Shown in pieces: positions 20,880 through 29,644 of a stretch of DNA of 64,000 bases. A program made the translations under genes and the position numbers. Every line of letters starts with the position of its first letter. The stretch's first letter is position 1. Origin of the DNA: Tritrichomonas musculus. Taxonomy: Eukaryota; Parabasalia; Tritrichomonadida; Tritrichomonadidae. Below the pieces are notes generated by a model that worked only from the letters and a program-made list of their open reading frames with translations, had not been told where the DNA came from and did no database searches. The stretch spans positions 9,610,001 to 9,674,000 of the forward strand of contig JAPFFF010000002.1 of assembly GCA_039105265.1 (NCBI GenBank), in the 5' to 3' direction.

Positions 20880-20920
20880 TTATTTTAAATTAAAAATTTC
20901 ATTTAATGAATTTGTACTAA

Positions 20921-21109
20921 TTAGTATGAATTAGTATCTTTTTTAGTTATAATTAACTGTTTGGCGTTTGATTGTGAACTTGAACCTTGAATAACTGTTA
21001 GATCTTCTTTTTTGTGCGTTGGTGGGTGCAGAGGTGTTTTATTATTAATTTTCATAGTTGGTGTTTGATGTTGTTTCCAACTCATAACCTGAATTCCTTT
21101 TCTTGACAT
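20921..21109 (-). CDS. Small basic Polinton protein, 62 aa
   Basis: A short lysine-, threonine- and proline-rich protein starting MSRKGIQVMSWKQHQTP. It has the TTTTAAATG start context and sits cleanly between neighbours, which is the main reason to accept it. Function unknown; a basic DNA-associated or virion peptide is conceivable. Confidence 0.4.
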   Translation of the reverse strand: MSRKGIQVMSWKQHQTPTMKINNKTPLHPPTHKKEDLTVIQGSSSQSNAKQLIITKKDTNSY

Positions 21110-21233
21110 TTAAAATAAATTAAAAATAAGTAAACGAAGATATCATGTTTTCATTTATTATTTACGATTAATGTTTTAAATAAATATAACTATTAATTTT
21201 TTATATTTTAATTTTTTTATTTTTGTAAAAAGA

Positions 21234-21518
21234 ATGACTGAAATTAACGTAACCGAATTTATTGAGACTCCAGTAATTAAGAAGTTAAAGGAGAAACAAA
21301 CTAAACCAGAAAATGAGGAAGAACGGGCTGAAAGCCCTGAGCTACGCGAAGTAGTTGAAATTAAGTGTACACGAGGACGAAAACGTAAATACAACACAGA
21401 AGAAGAAAGAATTCAAGCACGAAGACTTCAACAAAAAGCGTACCGAGAACGTAAAAAGAAAGAGTTAGAGGAATTAAGGACGAAGGTAAATTGTTTAAGT
21501 AATGCAGAGGCTCACTGA
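21234..21518 (+). CDS. bZIP-like transcription factor-type protein of Polinton, 94 aa
   Basis: The C-terminal half reads RRLQQKAYRERKKKELEEL, a basic region leading into a short leucine-spaced helix, much as in bZIP DNA-binding domains. An upstream basic patch (RGRKRKYNTEEER) adds to this. The zipper is short, about three heptads at most, so it may pair with another protein. It is one of three plus-strand genes and diverges from the small gene ending upstream of it. Two hairpin-like motifs (gggctgaaagccc at 21325-21337, ctacgcgaagtag at 21342-21354) lie in its coding sequence. A role in regulating the element's genes is inferred. Confidence 0.55.
   Translation: MTEINVTEFIETPVIKKLKEKQTKPENEEERAESPELREVVEIKCTRGRKRKYNTEEERIQARRLQQKAYRERKKKELEELRTKVNCLSNAEAH
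21325..21337. repeat. Coding-embedded GC-rich hairpin, 5-bp stem, GAA loop
   Basis: gggct-gaa-agccc, inside the bZIP-like gene. Member of the hairpin family also seen at 8935, 8951, 19996, 22023, 23006, 25247 and 25263. Confidence 0.55.
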
Positions 21519-21560
21519 ACCAAGGACCTTTAGGTTCACAAAAATATTGAAAAGGATAAA

Positions 21561-21682
21561 AAAATTAAATGAAGACAGGACAGGACAGGAGGACGGGACA
21601 GGACAGGACACATTAAAAAAATCTAGAAAAATTTTGAGGGCTCGATGATTGAAAATTTATTTTTGTGAATTTGACGAAAAAA
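21561..21682 (+). repeat. Internal copy of Polinton terminal-repeat segment
   Basis: GGACA-type repeats followed by a block running from cacattaaaaaaatctagaa to gtgaatttgacgaaaaaa match the inner part of the terminal repeat (about 8974-9080). With the inverted copy at 23178-23290 it brackets the single gene 21700-23082. Both copies also share the outer tag aaattaaatgaagacagg, which the terminal repeats lack. Confidence 0.75.
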
Positions 21683-21699
21683 TAAATTTGAAACCTGTT

Positions 21700-23082
21700 T
21701 TAACATATTCGTTTGTAATATGTACTTTTAACTTTATTTACAGTTTTACGTTTTATTTCGAAATTTTCTTTAAATCCTTTTAATTTACCTAAACTAAGCG
21801 TTGAAATATTAACGCCAAAGAATTTATTATACATTTCTGTTAATTCTTTAAGTTCTATATAATCATTCGGTAAAGATTCAATGAAATTTTCAAGATTCAT
21901 TGAAATAGATTTTTTATTTTCTGGATTAACTTTCGGAATAACTACAACATTGGCACTTTGTTCATCTTCATCTCCAATTTCTTCAACCACGGGTTTAGTT
22001 GATGATTTAATTGCTTGTTCGTGGCACGAGGTGCCGTGACCATAGGTCTTGTTTTCGTAACTTATGGATTTTATCACCACATTAGCAGATAAATCTTCTT
22101 TTAAATATTCAACTCTATCGTTAAACTCATCATCAAGAATTTCAGGTAAATTATTTATTATCGCATTGTTCATATTTCCCATTAACGATTCAGCATATAT
22201 TTTAACAAATTCGGAGGATGTTAATTCATCATCTCCTGGTATGCATTCAATCTCATCTTTTATGAAATTATAGATACAGTTATATATTTTTTCGATAATA
22301 TTTGTAAATTTGTTCTTCATTAAATCTTCTACGGTTCTGTATGGCATAAATGCCTTACCATTTTGGGCTTCTTTCATCGTACCATGATGCTCTGCATCTT
22401 GCCCGTAGGGCTTTATTTTAATGTTTCTGAATCCGTAAGAAATAGTGGTTAATGCGTTAATTAATTTATCAGCAAATGAATCTAAAATTTTCATCGCTTT
22501 CTTTCCGTTTCTATTTCGGTAGATTGATTTAATAGTTGAATCATAGTTTTTATCTTTTGGTACCATACCTTTAACCTTTTCAACGAACATATCGAAATAT
22601 TCAAGCATTAAATCTTTATGGTAATAGTTAACTTGTTTCTTTATGTATTCGATCAAATTTTCAGTTAACATTTCGTTATTTCTTGGTATCTTCATCAATC
22701 GTTGTCGTTCTTCATTTACATATTGTTGATATCCTAACGCTTTAGATAAATCTGAACGAACAAGCTTTATTTCTTCCTCTATATTTTTGATATATTCTTC
22801 CTTAATTTGTAAAGGGGTGATGGATGCGTTATCTGATTTAAATACTGGTGGATGTCTAATTTTTTCATATAAATCTTCAATAATTTTTTCATATTCTTCC
22901 ACCGAATACTCTTTCTTTAAGTAGTATGTTTTTTTAACATATTCTTCATGTTCTTTATGTAGAACGTTAATTTTATTATCAACGAACTTAAGAAAGTCCT
23001 GCGGAGGCTCTTCGAGCCAAGACCGCAGGTCACGAAACTCAGAGAGTTTTTGTTCCTCGTTATTGATTTTGACAATTGACAT
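21700..23082 (-). CDS. Polinton hypothetical protein, 460 aa, in a repeat-bracketed cassette
   Basis: A helical, highly charged protein with no recognised domain (EEYEKIIEDLYEKIRHPP near the N-terminus; a final winged-helix-like stretch ending KRKTVNKVKSTYYKRIC). The gene is bracketed by inverted copies of the terminal-repeat segment at 21561-21682 and 23178-23290. It contains several GC-rich hairpins (22023, 22038, 22401, 23006). Unlike most genes here it does not start with TAAATG (the context is gcgaagATG). All this suggests it arrived as a separate module. Function unknown. Confidence 0.6.
   Translation of the reverse strand: MSIVKINNEEQKLSEFRDLRSWLEEPPQDFLKFVDNKINVLHKEHEEYVKKTYYLKKEYSVEEYEKIIEDLYEKIRHPPVFKSDNASITPLQIKEEYIKNIEEEIKLVRSDLSKALGYQQYVNEERQRLMKIPRNNEMLTENLIEYIKKQVNYYHKDLMLEYFDMFVEKVKGMVPKDKNYDSTIKSIYRNRNGKKAMKILDSFADKLINALTTISYGFRNIKIKPYGQDAEHHGTMKEAQNGKAFMPYRTVEDLMKNKFTNIIEKIYNCIYNFIKDEIECIPGDDELTSSEFVKIYAESLMGNMNNAIINNLPEILDDEFNDRVEYLKEDLSANVVIKSISYENKTYGHGTSCHEQAIKSSTKPVVEEIGDEDEQSANVVVIPKVNPENKKSISMNLENFIESLPNDYIELKELTEMYNKFFGVNISTLSLGKLKGFKENFEIKRKTVNKVKSTYYKRIC
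22023..22048. repeat. Two adjacent coding-embedded hairpins
   Basis: ggcac-gag-gtgcc (22023-22035) and gacc-ata-ggtc (22038-22048) sit side by side in the 460-aa gene. A third, gccc-gta-gggc, is at 22401-22411. Confidence 0.5.
22998..23029. repeat. Nested hairpin in coding sequence
   Basis: An inner ggctc-ttc-gagcc hairpin (23006-23018) is enclosed by cctgcgg (22998-23004) and ccgcagg (23023-23029), giving a nested cruciform. It encodes part of the N-terminal region of the 460-aa protein. Confidence 0.65.
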
Positions 23083-23177
23083 CTTCGCTCTTTTTAGACA
23101 GGATAAAAAATTAAATTTTAAAAAATAAACTCAATTAATTTTTCGTAAACTAAACGTTAAATTTTCATTAAATTTAC

Positions 23178-23290
23178 TCAAAATCACAAAAAATAATTTT
23201 CGAACATCGACGCCTCAAAACTTTTCTAGAAATTTTTAACGTGTCCCGTCCTGTCCTGTCCTCTTGTCCTGTCCTGTCTTCATTTAATTT
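23178..23290 (-). repeat. Internal inverted copy of Polinton terminal-repeat segment
   Basis: Inverted partner of 21561-21682. Its reverse complement has the same order: gaagacagg tag, GGACA repeats, tctagaaaagttttgaggcg and the AT-rich tail. It lies immediately beyond the stop codon of the capsid gene. Confidence 0.75.
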
Positions 23291-23300
23291 ATTTAATGAA

Positions 23301-24902
23301 TTAACGACTCGTGACGTCATAACTACCCATTTCAACAACTGGAGGCATTCCGTTTGGTTGAACATGAACACTTAATACTATATCATTTAATGTTGCCATG
23401 ATTGGTGGAGTTTGATTATGTTTACCGTAATATGAACCATTTTTACCATTGTTGTCATCACGTTTCAGATCAGCGATAATTTCATATGTAATTGGTGTGT
23501 TGCTAGTTTGACCTTGTTGAAAAGTTGCGTCTGTTTCAGTTGGTAAGCCAATAAAGAATGAAGTTCTTTCGTTAGAATATAAATAATTTGATACGTCCAT
23601 CTCTTGAGTATTACATAATGAATTGATGACTTCTTTATTAAAACCTGTTTGATCAGCGTTAACGTTCATTGCGTTTTGGCATACTTCAATAAATGCTGGA
23701 TCAGTTCCGTCAGTTCTTAATGGAATAGTTGGAACAGAGCCATAACCGCCACATCTTAATTGAAAATTAGTGAATAAAGGATTCTTAAAAACTGTATGAT
23801 GAGAAGGTTTTAACGGAAATAGAAAGAATATTGAATCAATAAATCTAGGTGTAATTGTTTGAGTTGATGAACAATGACCTTGATTTAATTGTTTACTCAT
23901 AGGTGAAAATGTTAATATTTGAGTTGGAAATATTAGTTCTTGATTCGTATAACGTTGAACTAATGAAGAATAAATATCATTATCAATTCCAAAATTAGGT
24001 ATGACTGTATAACAGTTATTTATCTCATAATCTCGTGTGACTGTTAAAATTCTGTTTTCAGCGGTTAAAGTAGTTATTCCGTCAGCTGTTGCTGCACTAA
24101 CCCACATCGTTGCTGAATCACCAATAGGTACGAATTCAGTTGTGATTGCTGAGATAGTAAATTTAGCTAAATCTGCAACATTATATTGAAGAGCACGAGG
24201 AATTCCAACTGGACAATAAACTAATCCCTCAATGCCAAACATGATCTTTAATTCAATTTTTCCTGCAAATGCTGGAAGATATTTAATATTTGATAATGGA
24301 AGGAATCGGCGTAAATCAATTTTTAAAGGAATATCTACTTCGCCAACGTCTGTAGTTGTGTCCAAACTAACAAATGCGCCGCAGCGAGCTATATCTTGTT
24401 TACGATTGAATATATCTTTATGTCTAACTTTACTAAATACATCAGCACGTTTACATGTTTCATTAGCACCACAACCAGTAATAAATGATTCTTCAGGTCC
24501 GAAGTTTTGAGTATAAATGGAAATACCATTTGCTAGAATTTCATATTTTTCTACTGAATCCATCGCGTCTTTGAAACCAACCCATAAGTTATTTAAAGCA
24601 TAACCTCCAACGCTTTTTAAATCAGATATTGCTTTATTGAGTTGAAGATTAATTGTTAAATTTGCTTTAATAAATCCGTTATAGATGTCAGCAGTATTGT
24701 CAGATGTTGGTGAAATGATAAATGTAGTAAATGATCCTGCATGAATTGGAGCTGATGGTGAATAACTTGCTTGAGCATCAATAATATATTTTTTGTTAGT
24801 ATCTGACATTGCTACCGCGTTATCAACAATATCAAAATATGATGAGATTTGAGTATTGACTTCAGCACTTGTGTTGTGTAAGACTTCGTTATTAAATGTC
24901 AT
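23301..24902 (-). CDS. MCP: Polinton major capsid protein (double jelly roll), 533 aa
   Basis: Length and composition (beta-rich, few charges, many N, T, S, G) fit the double jelly-roll capsid proteins of Polintons. Recognisable stretches are LWVGFKDAMDSVEKYEILAN, NGISIYTQNFGPEE and DIPLKIDLRRFLPLSN, which match the pattern of strand-rich segments with an internal tryptophan and NG-turn typical of this family. It would form the hexon-like capsomers of the shell. It stands upstream of small basic proteins and the packaging ATPase, the usual morphogenesis neighbourhood. The start has a CATAAATG context. The frame appears whole. Confidence 0.85.
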   Translation of the reverse strand: MTFNNEVLHNTSAEVNTQISSYFDIVDNAVAMSDTNKKYIIDAQASYSPSAPIHAGSFTTFIISPTSDNTADIYNGFIKANLTINLQLNKAISDLKSVGGYALNNLWVGFKDAMDSVEKYEILANGISIYTQNFGPEESFITGCGANETCKRADVFSKVRHKDIFNRKQDIARCGAFVSLDTTTDVGEVDIPLKIDLRRFLPLSNIKYLPAFAGKIELKIMFGIEGLVYCPVGIPRALQYNVADLAKFTISAITTEFVPIGDSATMWVSAATADGITTLTAENRILTVTRDYEINNCYTVIPNFGIDNDIYSSLVQRYTNQELIFPTQILTFSPMSKQLNQGHCSSTQTITPRFIDSIFFLFPLKPSHHTVFKNPLFTNFQLRCGGYGSVPTIPLRTDGTDPAFIEVCQNAMNVNADQTGFNKEVINSLCNTQEMDVSNYLYSNERTSFFIGLPTETDATFQQGQTSNTPITYEIIADLKRDDNNGKNGSYYGKHNQTPPIMATLNDIVLSVHVQPNGMPPVVEMGSYDVTSR

Positions 24903-24925
24903 TTATGAAAAATAAAAAAATTATC

Positions 24926-25582
24926 TTAACGTCGAATTCTTGATTTAAAAATTTGTTGTGGTGATGATGGTTGTGGTTGTTCGATTATAGAATCAGTGCG
25001 TTTATGTTGAGCTCTAGCTGATGGTGATGGTGATGGTGATGGTTCGTCATAATATTCGTATTCGTAATCGTCAGACTCTTCTTTAAGGATTTGTTTACGT
25101 GGTCGTTTGGTCATTTGCTTTTGTACAACTTGCTTTATCATTGATTTTTGTTCTTTCTTAATTCGTTGTTGTTTTAATTCATTACCTAATTCTTTTAATT
25201 GATTTAATATTTCATAACTGACTGTTAAATCTGCTGGATTTGAATCGGATCGTCGATCCTCAGGACTGATAGTCCGTTCTCGAATTCGTTTAGGTTTGGG
25301 ATTGGTTACTGTCTTCTTTGATTGAGTTGGCTTTGGAGTTTGTGGTGGTTTAACTTCTTCAGTAACAGTGTCATCAACTTGTTCGTCAATTTTTTCAGTA
25401 ACAGGTTCATCAACTTGTTCGTCAACCGGTTCATTTGATTCAGGTAATGGTTCAACACGCTTCTTAACGATATATTTATTTTCTACCTTCGTCGGAAACA
25501 CCTCATACTCCTTATCATCAATACCTTGAAGCCATCGTTGAATAATTTGTTGTCGTTTTAATCCTTTGACGTATTTTGACAT
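24926..25582 (-). CDS. Polinton low-complexity charged protein, 218 aa
   Basis: The protein is largely disordered: acidic valine/glutamate/proline repeats (EPVDEQVDEPVTEKIDEQ) are followed by basic proline-rich linkers (PKPKRIRERTISPEDR), a glutamine/lysine helix and a tail rich in serine and proline. It ends in a basic SRIRR. Such mixed-charge proteins often act as core or scaffold proteins beside capsid genes, but no family is recognised. Hairpins ggatcgtcgatcc and ggactgatagtcc (25247-25275) lie in its middle. Confidence 0.5.
   Translation of the reverse strand: MSKYVKGLKRQQIIQRWLQGIDDKEYEVFPTKVENKYIVKKRVEPLPESNEPVDEQVDEPVTEKIDEQVDDTVTEEVKPPQTPKPTQSKKTVTNPKPKRIRERTISPEDRRSDSNPADLTVSYEILNQLKELGNELKQQRIKKEQKSMIKQVVQKQMTKRPRKQILKEESDDYEYEYYDEPSPSPSPSARAQHKRTDSIIEQPQPSSPQQIFKSRIRR
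25247..25275. repeat. Tandem pair of coding-embedded hairpins
   Basis: ggatc-gtc-gatcc (25247-25259) and ggact-gat-agtcc (25263-25275), each 5-bp stem plus 3-nt loop, three bases apart. Confidence 0.6.
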
Positions 25583-25681
25583 TTTAAAACTGTTAAAAAG
25601 TAAGAAAAGTTAATATTATTGAGTTTTGGAATTTACGAGTTTTGAAATATAACGTTAGTTTTATTAAAAAATATATGATTT

Positions 25682-25864
25682 TCATTTCTTCTTTCTTGAC
25701 TTTTTCAGTTTTGGTTTATATTTATAACTAACCGTCACTGCGTATGTGTTTGTGTTTTCGTTAACTCGTGTATTAATCGGTTTCATTTTTGTTGCTTCAT
25801 TATACATCATCCCTGGTCCAGAAACAATTGTTGATGATGGTGAAGTGTATTTATTCGCTTTCAT
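25682..25864 (-). CDS. Small basic Polinton protein, 60 aa
   Basis: A 60-residue protein starting MKANKYTSPSSTIVSGPG and ending in a run of arginine and lysine (KPKLKKSRKKK). The TTTAAATG start context and placement between capsid-region genes support it as real. It could be a DNA-condensing core peptide like those of adenoviruses; that is inference. Confidence 0.5.
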   Translation of the reverse strand: MKANKYTSPSSTIVSGPGMMYNEATKMKPINTRVNENTNTYAVTVSYKYKPKLKKSRKKK

Positions 25865-25882
25865 TTAAAAATAATTAAAAAA

Positions 25883-26314
25883 TTATAATTGAGTCATTAT
25901 TCTTGCTTTCTTTCGTTTACGTTTTCTTTCAACTCCTTCTTGAGCATTTGATTCAGCAGTATAATTTTCATCACGCCGTTTGTTTGAAGTCGTTAATTCT
26001 CCATCAGCTGCTTTTCTACTTACATCTATGAGTTTTGTTTTAACAGGTCCTGATTTAAGCCCTGATAAGAATGAACCTCCGGCGCTAGCGGCTAAACCTA
26101 ATGCAGGATTTACAGCACCGATGAATGGAGAAGCTGCTTTTAATGCATTTCCGATATGTTCACGATTTTCATAAACGAAGTTTCCAACTTTTGAAATTCC
26201 TTGTTTTGTTGCATCCCATACCTTACCGGCAAAGTTTTTGGCTCCTTGAATGCCTTGATGAATATTATTTTTCATGTTATTCCAACCGTTTCTTAATTTT
26301 CCGAGTAATCCCAT
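25883..26314 (-). CDS. Probable membrane-active minor virion protein, 143 aa
   Basis: The N-terminal half is an amphipathic, glycine/alanine-rich series of helices (MGLLGKLRNGWNNMKNNIHQ, then a hydrophobic AASPFIGAVNPALGLAASAG). The C-terminus is strongly basic (RKRKRKKARIM). This design resembles adenovirus pVI-type internal capsid proteins that carry a membrane-lytic helix and a basic tail. The resemblance is in design only and I see no sequence signature. It lies between the packaging ATPase and other morphogenesis genes, which fits. Confidence 0.5.
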   Translation of the reverse strand: MGLLGKLRNGWNNMKNNIHQGIQGAKNFAGKVWDATKQGISKVGNFVYENREHIGNALKAASPFIGAVNPALGLAASAGGSFLSGLKSGPVKTKLIDVSRKAADGELTTSNKRRDENYTAESNAQEGVERKRKRKKARIMTQL

Positions 26315-26347
26315 TTATTAAATTATAAAATAATAAAACGTTTTTAT

Positions 26348-27217
26348 TTATTCGATTTCAAAATTACTACTACCATTTGTAATATTTATAATGAATCTGT
26401 CATGAGATCCTTTATGATTTAAATATTCTTCAGTAGTTGTTTTTACATCTAAGTTATTCGGCGTTTGTTGAAGCATCGACATAAAATCTTCTTTACTAAA
26501 TCCTGAATAACAAATGATATCAGTAGCTAATCGTTTTACATTTAAATGAATAAATCGTAAAGTTTGAACTGCAATGATACATGTTAAATTAAAATGTCTT
26601 GTTTTTGTTAATAAACGACATAATTCTGAATTTCCGTTTTTAAGTAATGGAGAACCGGCAGCGTCATCGAGAACTAATAAAGTATTGTACGGATAAGCTG
26701 ACGTGTCATACTTCATCATTTTTTGAGCAATATATGCGATTCTATCTTCTATATCATTTAAAGAATGTTTCTGAATTAATCGTCTCATTTCATCATTGGT
26801 TTCTTTCATTTTACTCATCACATGTTTCACTAATGAATAATATTTAAGCTTTCTTCTTAGATGACGATTTAAATAACTCATTAAATCTGATTCCTTAACA
26901 TAATCTATTCGTGTTTTAATATTCTTACTCAATACTTCTGCGGTCTTGTCTAACTTACCTGATGAAGAACAAAATATAATTTTTGAGTAATAAGGCTGTT
27001 TAAATAAACGTTCTGTAATCATGATGTGACGCCAAATGAAAAAACTTTTACCCGCACCCATTTTTCCAATGAGGAAGTATATACCGTTAGTACTAAATGG
27101 ATATTCAGGACTTAAAGGTTTAATTAATGCCATTTCTATATCTCGTTGATTTTTCCTTAATGTTTCTTTAATTACTGTTTCTACATCTTTTAAAACATTA
27201 TGACCCTTCTGTTTCAT
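26348..27217 (-). CDS. ATP: Polinton genome-packaging ATPase (A32/HerA-FtsK type), 289 aa
   Basis: A P-loop GKMGAGKS (Walker A, about residue 50) is followed by the Walker B region TLLVLDDAAGSPLL and a sensor-like stretch TRHFNLTCIIAVQT, the arrangement of viral A32-like packaging ATPases. It would pump DNA into capsids. Size is within the 200-300 residues usual for Polintons. The start has the CATAAATG context and the gene stands directly downstream of the integrase. Confidence 0.88.
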   Translation of the reverse strand: MKQKGHNVLKDVETVIKETLRKNQRDIEMALIKPLSPEYPFSTNGIYFLIGKMGAGKSFFIWRHIMITERLFKQPYYSKIIFCSSSGKLDKTAEVLSKNIKTRIDYVKESDLMSYLNRHLRRKLKYYSLVKHVMSKMKETNDEMRRLIQKHSLNDIEDRIAYIAQKMMKYDTSAYPYNTLLVLDDAAGSPLLKNGNSELCRLLTKTRHFNLTCIIAVQTLRFIHLNVKRLATDIICYSGFSKEDFMSMLQQTPNNLDVKTTTEEYLNHKGSHDRFIINITNGSSNFEIE

Positions 27218-27249
27218 TTATGAGTTATAAAAATATAAAGAATGTAATT

Positions 27250-28326
27250 CTATAACCATTTCCTTATCTTAGTTGGTATATTTTTTTGCCTAACCCAATA
27301 TTCACGTTCCATTCTAGATAATTTAGTAGGATTACCTTCTCGTAAATTAATAGCAGGTATGGCTTGACGTTCATTATCTTCAAATAATACATCGTACTTA
27401 TCTTCGTTAGGGTAGTAATATATAATTTCTTTAACTATTCCTCTTTTTGAATTCTTAATTGTCTTAGCTAGTGGAATGCTTTTATCACATCGAATGATTT
27501 TATAACCCGGTACTGTATCTATTGAATCATCAGCAGCTTTAATCATAAATTGGTTTCCTACTCGAGAATCAATGATATATGATACTTTAGATAAATTGGT
27601 TCTAACTTTTTGCAAAGGGTTTTTATCTAAAACCAATCTGACACGTTCGCCAGGTTCAAAATCATAAGGGTTTATTTGAGATTGTTTTTTAATATAATTT
27701 AATTCATCTTCTTCAGTGAATTTATTCGGTGATTTATCATTTAATGAACTATGAAGAATGTTATTATATGCTTTAACGATTTTGAGGATATCAGCGTTAT
27801 TTCTATCTTTCATATCTCTTACCGTCCTCATAAATCGATTTATTATTGATAATTTGTTATGATCATTATCTAAAGTAGTTTTGTAATTAATGTTATGATC
27901 CTTCATAAATGTTAAAACTTTTTTGGATAAATATGATTTGTCCTGATCTGATAGAATAGATGATACTTTAGGCACTTCTTCTATGAATTTATTAAGTGCA
28001 TTTAATACTTCATCAGCACCTTTACCTTTTATTTCATACGCATACGCTTTTCTAGTATTGACATTAATTAACATTAAATAATTTTTCTCACCAGCTCTTT
28101 TATCATATATGAAAGTATCCATTTGATAGGCATTAGGCACTTTCGAGTAAATATGCATAAACTTTGGTGGTGGTATTTTTTGATCTTTTATGATTCTAGT
28201 ATCTAAAAACTTTTTGGCGTCAGCACGAGTAAAACCATATTCAACCGCCTTACTTTGAAATTTCTTTAAAGTATTAATCGGGTATGTTTGATATAGTTCT
28301 TCAAGTGAATTAAATTTTTCGTCCAT
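27250..28326 (-). CDS. INT: Polinton rve-type integrase, 358 aa
   Basis: The retroviral-type integrase core is seen in YQMDTFIYDKR (first acidic residue), VSSILSDQDKSYLS (second) and the helix DNDHNKLSIINRFMR. A helical N-terminal region precedes it, and a C-terminal beta-rich part (FEPGERVRLVLDK) is like the DNA-binding tail of this family. The enzyme would insert the element, producing the 5-6 bp duplication seen at the ends. I chose the ATG at 28326, which lies 1 bp beyond the stop of the preceding gene, over a longer frame that would overlap that gene by 300 bp. Confidence 0.87.
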   Translation of the reverse strand: MDEKFNSLEELYQTYPINTLKKFQSKAVEYGFTRADAKKFLDTRIIKDQKIPPPKFMHIYSKVPNAYQMDTFIYDKRAGEKNYLMLINVNTRKAYAYEIKGKGADEVLNALNKFIEEVPKVSSILSDQDKSYLSKKVLTFMKDHNINYKTTLDNDHNKLSIINRFMRTVRDMKDRNNADILKIVKAYNNILHSSLNDKSPNKFTEEDELNYIKKQSQINPYDFEPGERVRLVLDKNPLQKVRTNLSKVSYIIDSRVGNQFMIKAADDSIDTVPGYKIIRCDKSIPLAKTIKNSKRGIVKEIIYYYPNEDKYDVLFEDNERQAIPAINLREGNPTKLSRMEREYWVRQKNIPTKIRKWL

Positions 28327-28327
28327 T

Positions 28328-29644
28328 TTATATGTATAATAATTTTTGATTTTGCATAAATAACATTTCGATAATAAAACCTTCATCCTCTGGAATATTG
28401 ATGGGACAATCATGATGACGACCTGAATAAAATTCGATCCAAAATTTGTCGTCTTTGGAATTAAGTTTATAATATTTGATTGGATAGAAGTAAACATGAC
28501 TGTTACCAATATAATAATTATTTGATTGATTAGCGAATGAAGCATGAATCTTAACACTATTTCGATCATAAACGTTTTTAAATTTAATTTCTCGATGAAA
28601 TGTTGTAATATAATCAATTGAATTTTGATAAGAAAGATCTCCAATATTGAATATTAAATTAAAGTCTTTAGGAAACGTATCGTCTTCGGTTAAAGGATCT
28701 GGATTTATTTTTTTAACGAATTTAGGATAACCCAAAGATGGTGGTAATGTTTCTGTCGGATCAATAAGGTTAAAATCATATAAAGATGTGTCGTACTTTT
28801 TACTTACTATTGATTCTTCAATAGGGTCTAACATGAAATCAATAAAAAATGGATCTAAAGCATTATTATTTCTTGATGAATAAATGATTTCTTTAAAGCT
28901 TTCATTTTCATAATAACCATCCATTTGAATATCTTTATTCTCACTACCATAATAAATACTGTTATCAGTGCTTTGATCAAACCAAAAACCTAAATCATAC
29001 TTCATTATTAATTCTTCAGCAGGATATTTATTTATTGTATGGATCATTTCGGCACGTTTTTGTTTCATTCTTTTATTATAATCTTCATCAGTTTCACCAT
29101 CCTTTTTATCTTCTGAATAATTTCGTGCAACAAGTTTAAGAAAATTTTTGAAATCAGTTTGATTTTTTAAGCAACGGCTCAGGTCTTGATAAATCTCTCT
29201 TAAATCAGATGTTACATGAAGCCATGAATTAATATTAAACGGAAAAGCTATTACATCTTTTTGATCCATTTTATTAACTATTTCATCTATTCTATCATCA
29301 CTTATTTTTAGATTAATGAATTCTAAAAATGGAATATTGTATTCATCAGGATATAATTCTTTCGCTTTTTCATGAAATTTCTCTTTTAAATATTTTCGAA
29401 TAATGATTGAATACCTTAAATGTCTTCGTTTATTTAAAGTCCATATTGATCTAACGCCTATAATCATTTCTCCGGTATTACTGGTTTTCCATTCTGGAGG
29501 ATATTCAAAATAATAACGGTTAAATTTAGTTCCGTCTCTCATTAATTCATAACCGTTAACAGTTTTAAATTTTACAGCATCTTCTAAAACATATGCGGTT
29601 TCAATTGGTATTGGGGTTTGTTGAAACGTTTCACTTCTCATCAT
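28328..29644 (-). CDS. Polinton protein of unknown function, 438 aa
   Basis: This is the first minus-strand gene inside the right terminal repeat, read toward the integrase. The N-terminal part includes MIIGVRSIWTLNKRRHLRYS and a helical middle; the C-terminal part is beta-rich (SNNYYIGNSHVYFYPIKYY) and ends in a stretch (FIIEMLFMQNQKLLYI) that could close a jelly roll. A second minor structural protein is possible. No enzyme motif is visible. Start context CATAAATG. Confidence 0.55.
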   Translation of the reverse strand: MMRSETFQQTPIPIETAYVLEDAVKFKTVNGYELMRDGTKFNRYYFEYPPEWKTSNTGEMIIGVRSIWTLNKRRHLRYSIIIRKYLKEKFHEKAKELYPDEYNIPFLEFINLKISDDRIDEIVNKMDQKDVIAFPFNINSWLHVTSDLREIYQDLSRCLKNQTDFKNFLKLVARNYSEDKKDGETDEDYNKRMKQKRAEMIHTINKYPAEELIMKYDLGFWFDQSTDNSIYYGSENKDIQMDGYYENESFKEIIYSSRNNNALDPFFIDFMLDPIEESIVSKKYDTSLYDFNLIDPTETLPPSLGYPKFVKKINPDPLTEDDTFPKDFNLIFNIGDLSYQNSIDYITTFHREIKFKNVYDRNSVKIHASFANQSNNYYIGNSHVYFYPIKYYKLNSKDDKFWIEFYSGRHHDCPINIPEDEGFIIEMLFMQNQKLLYI

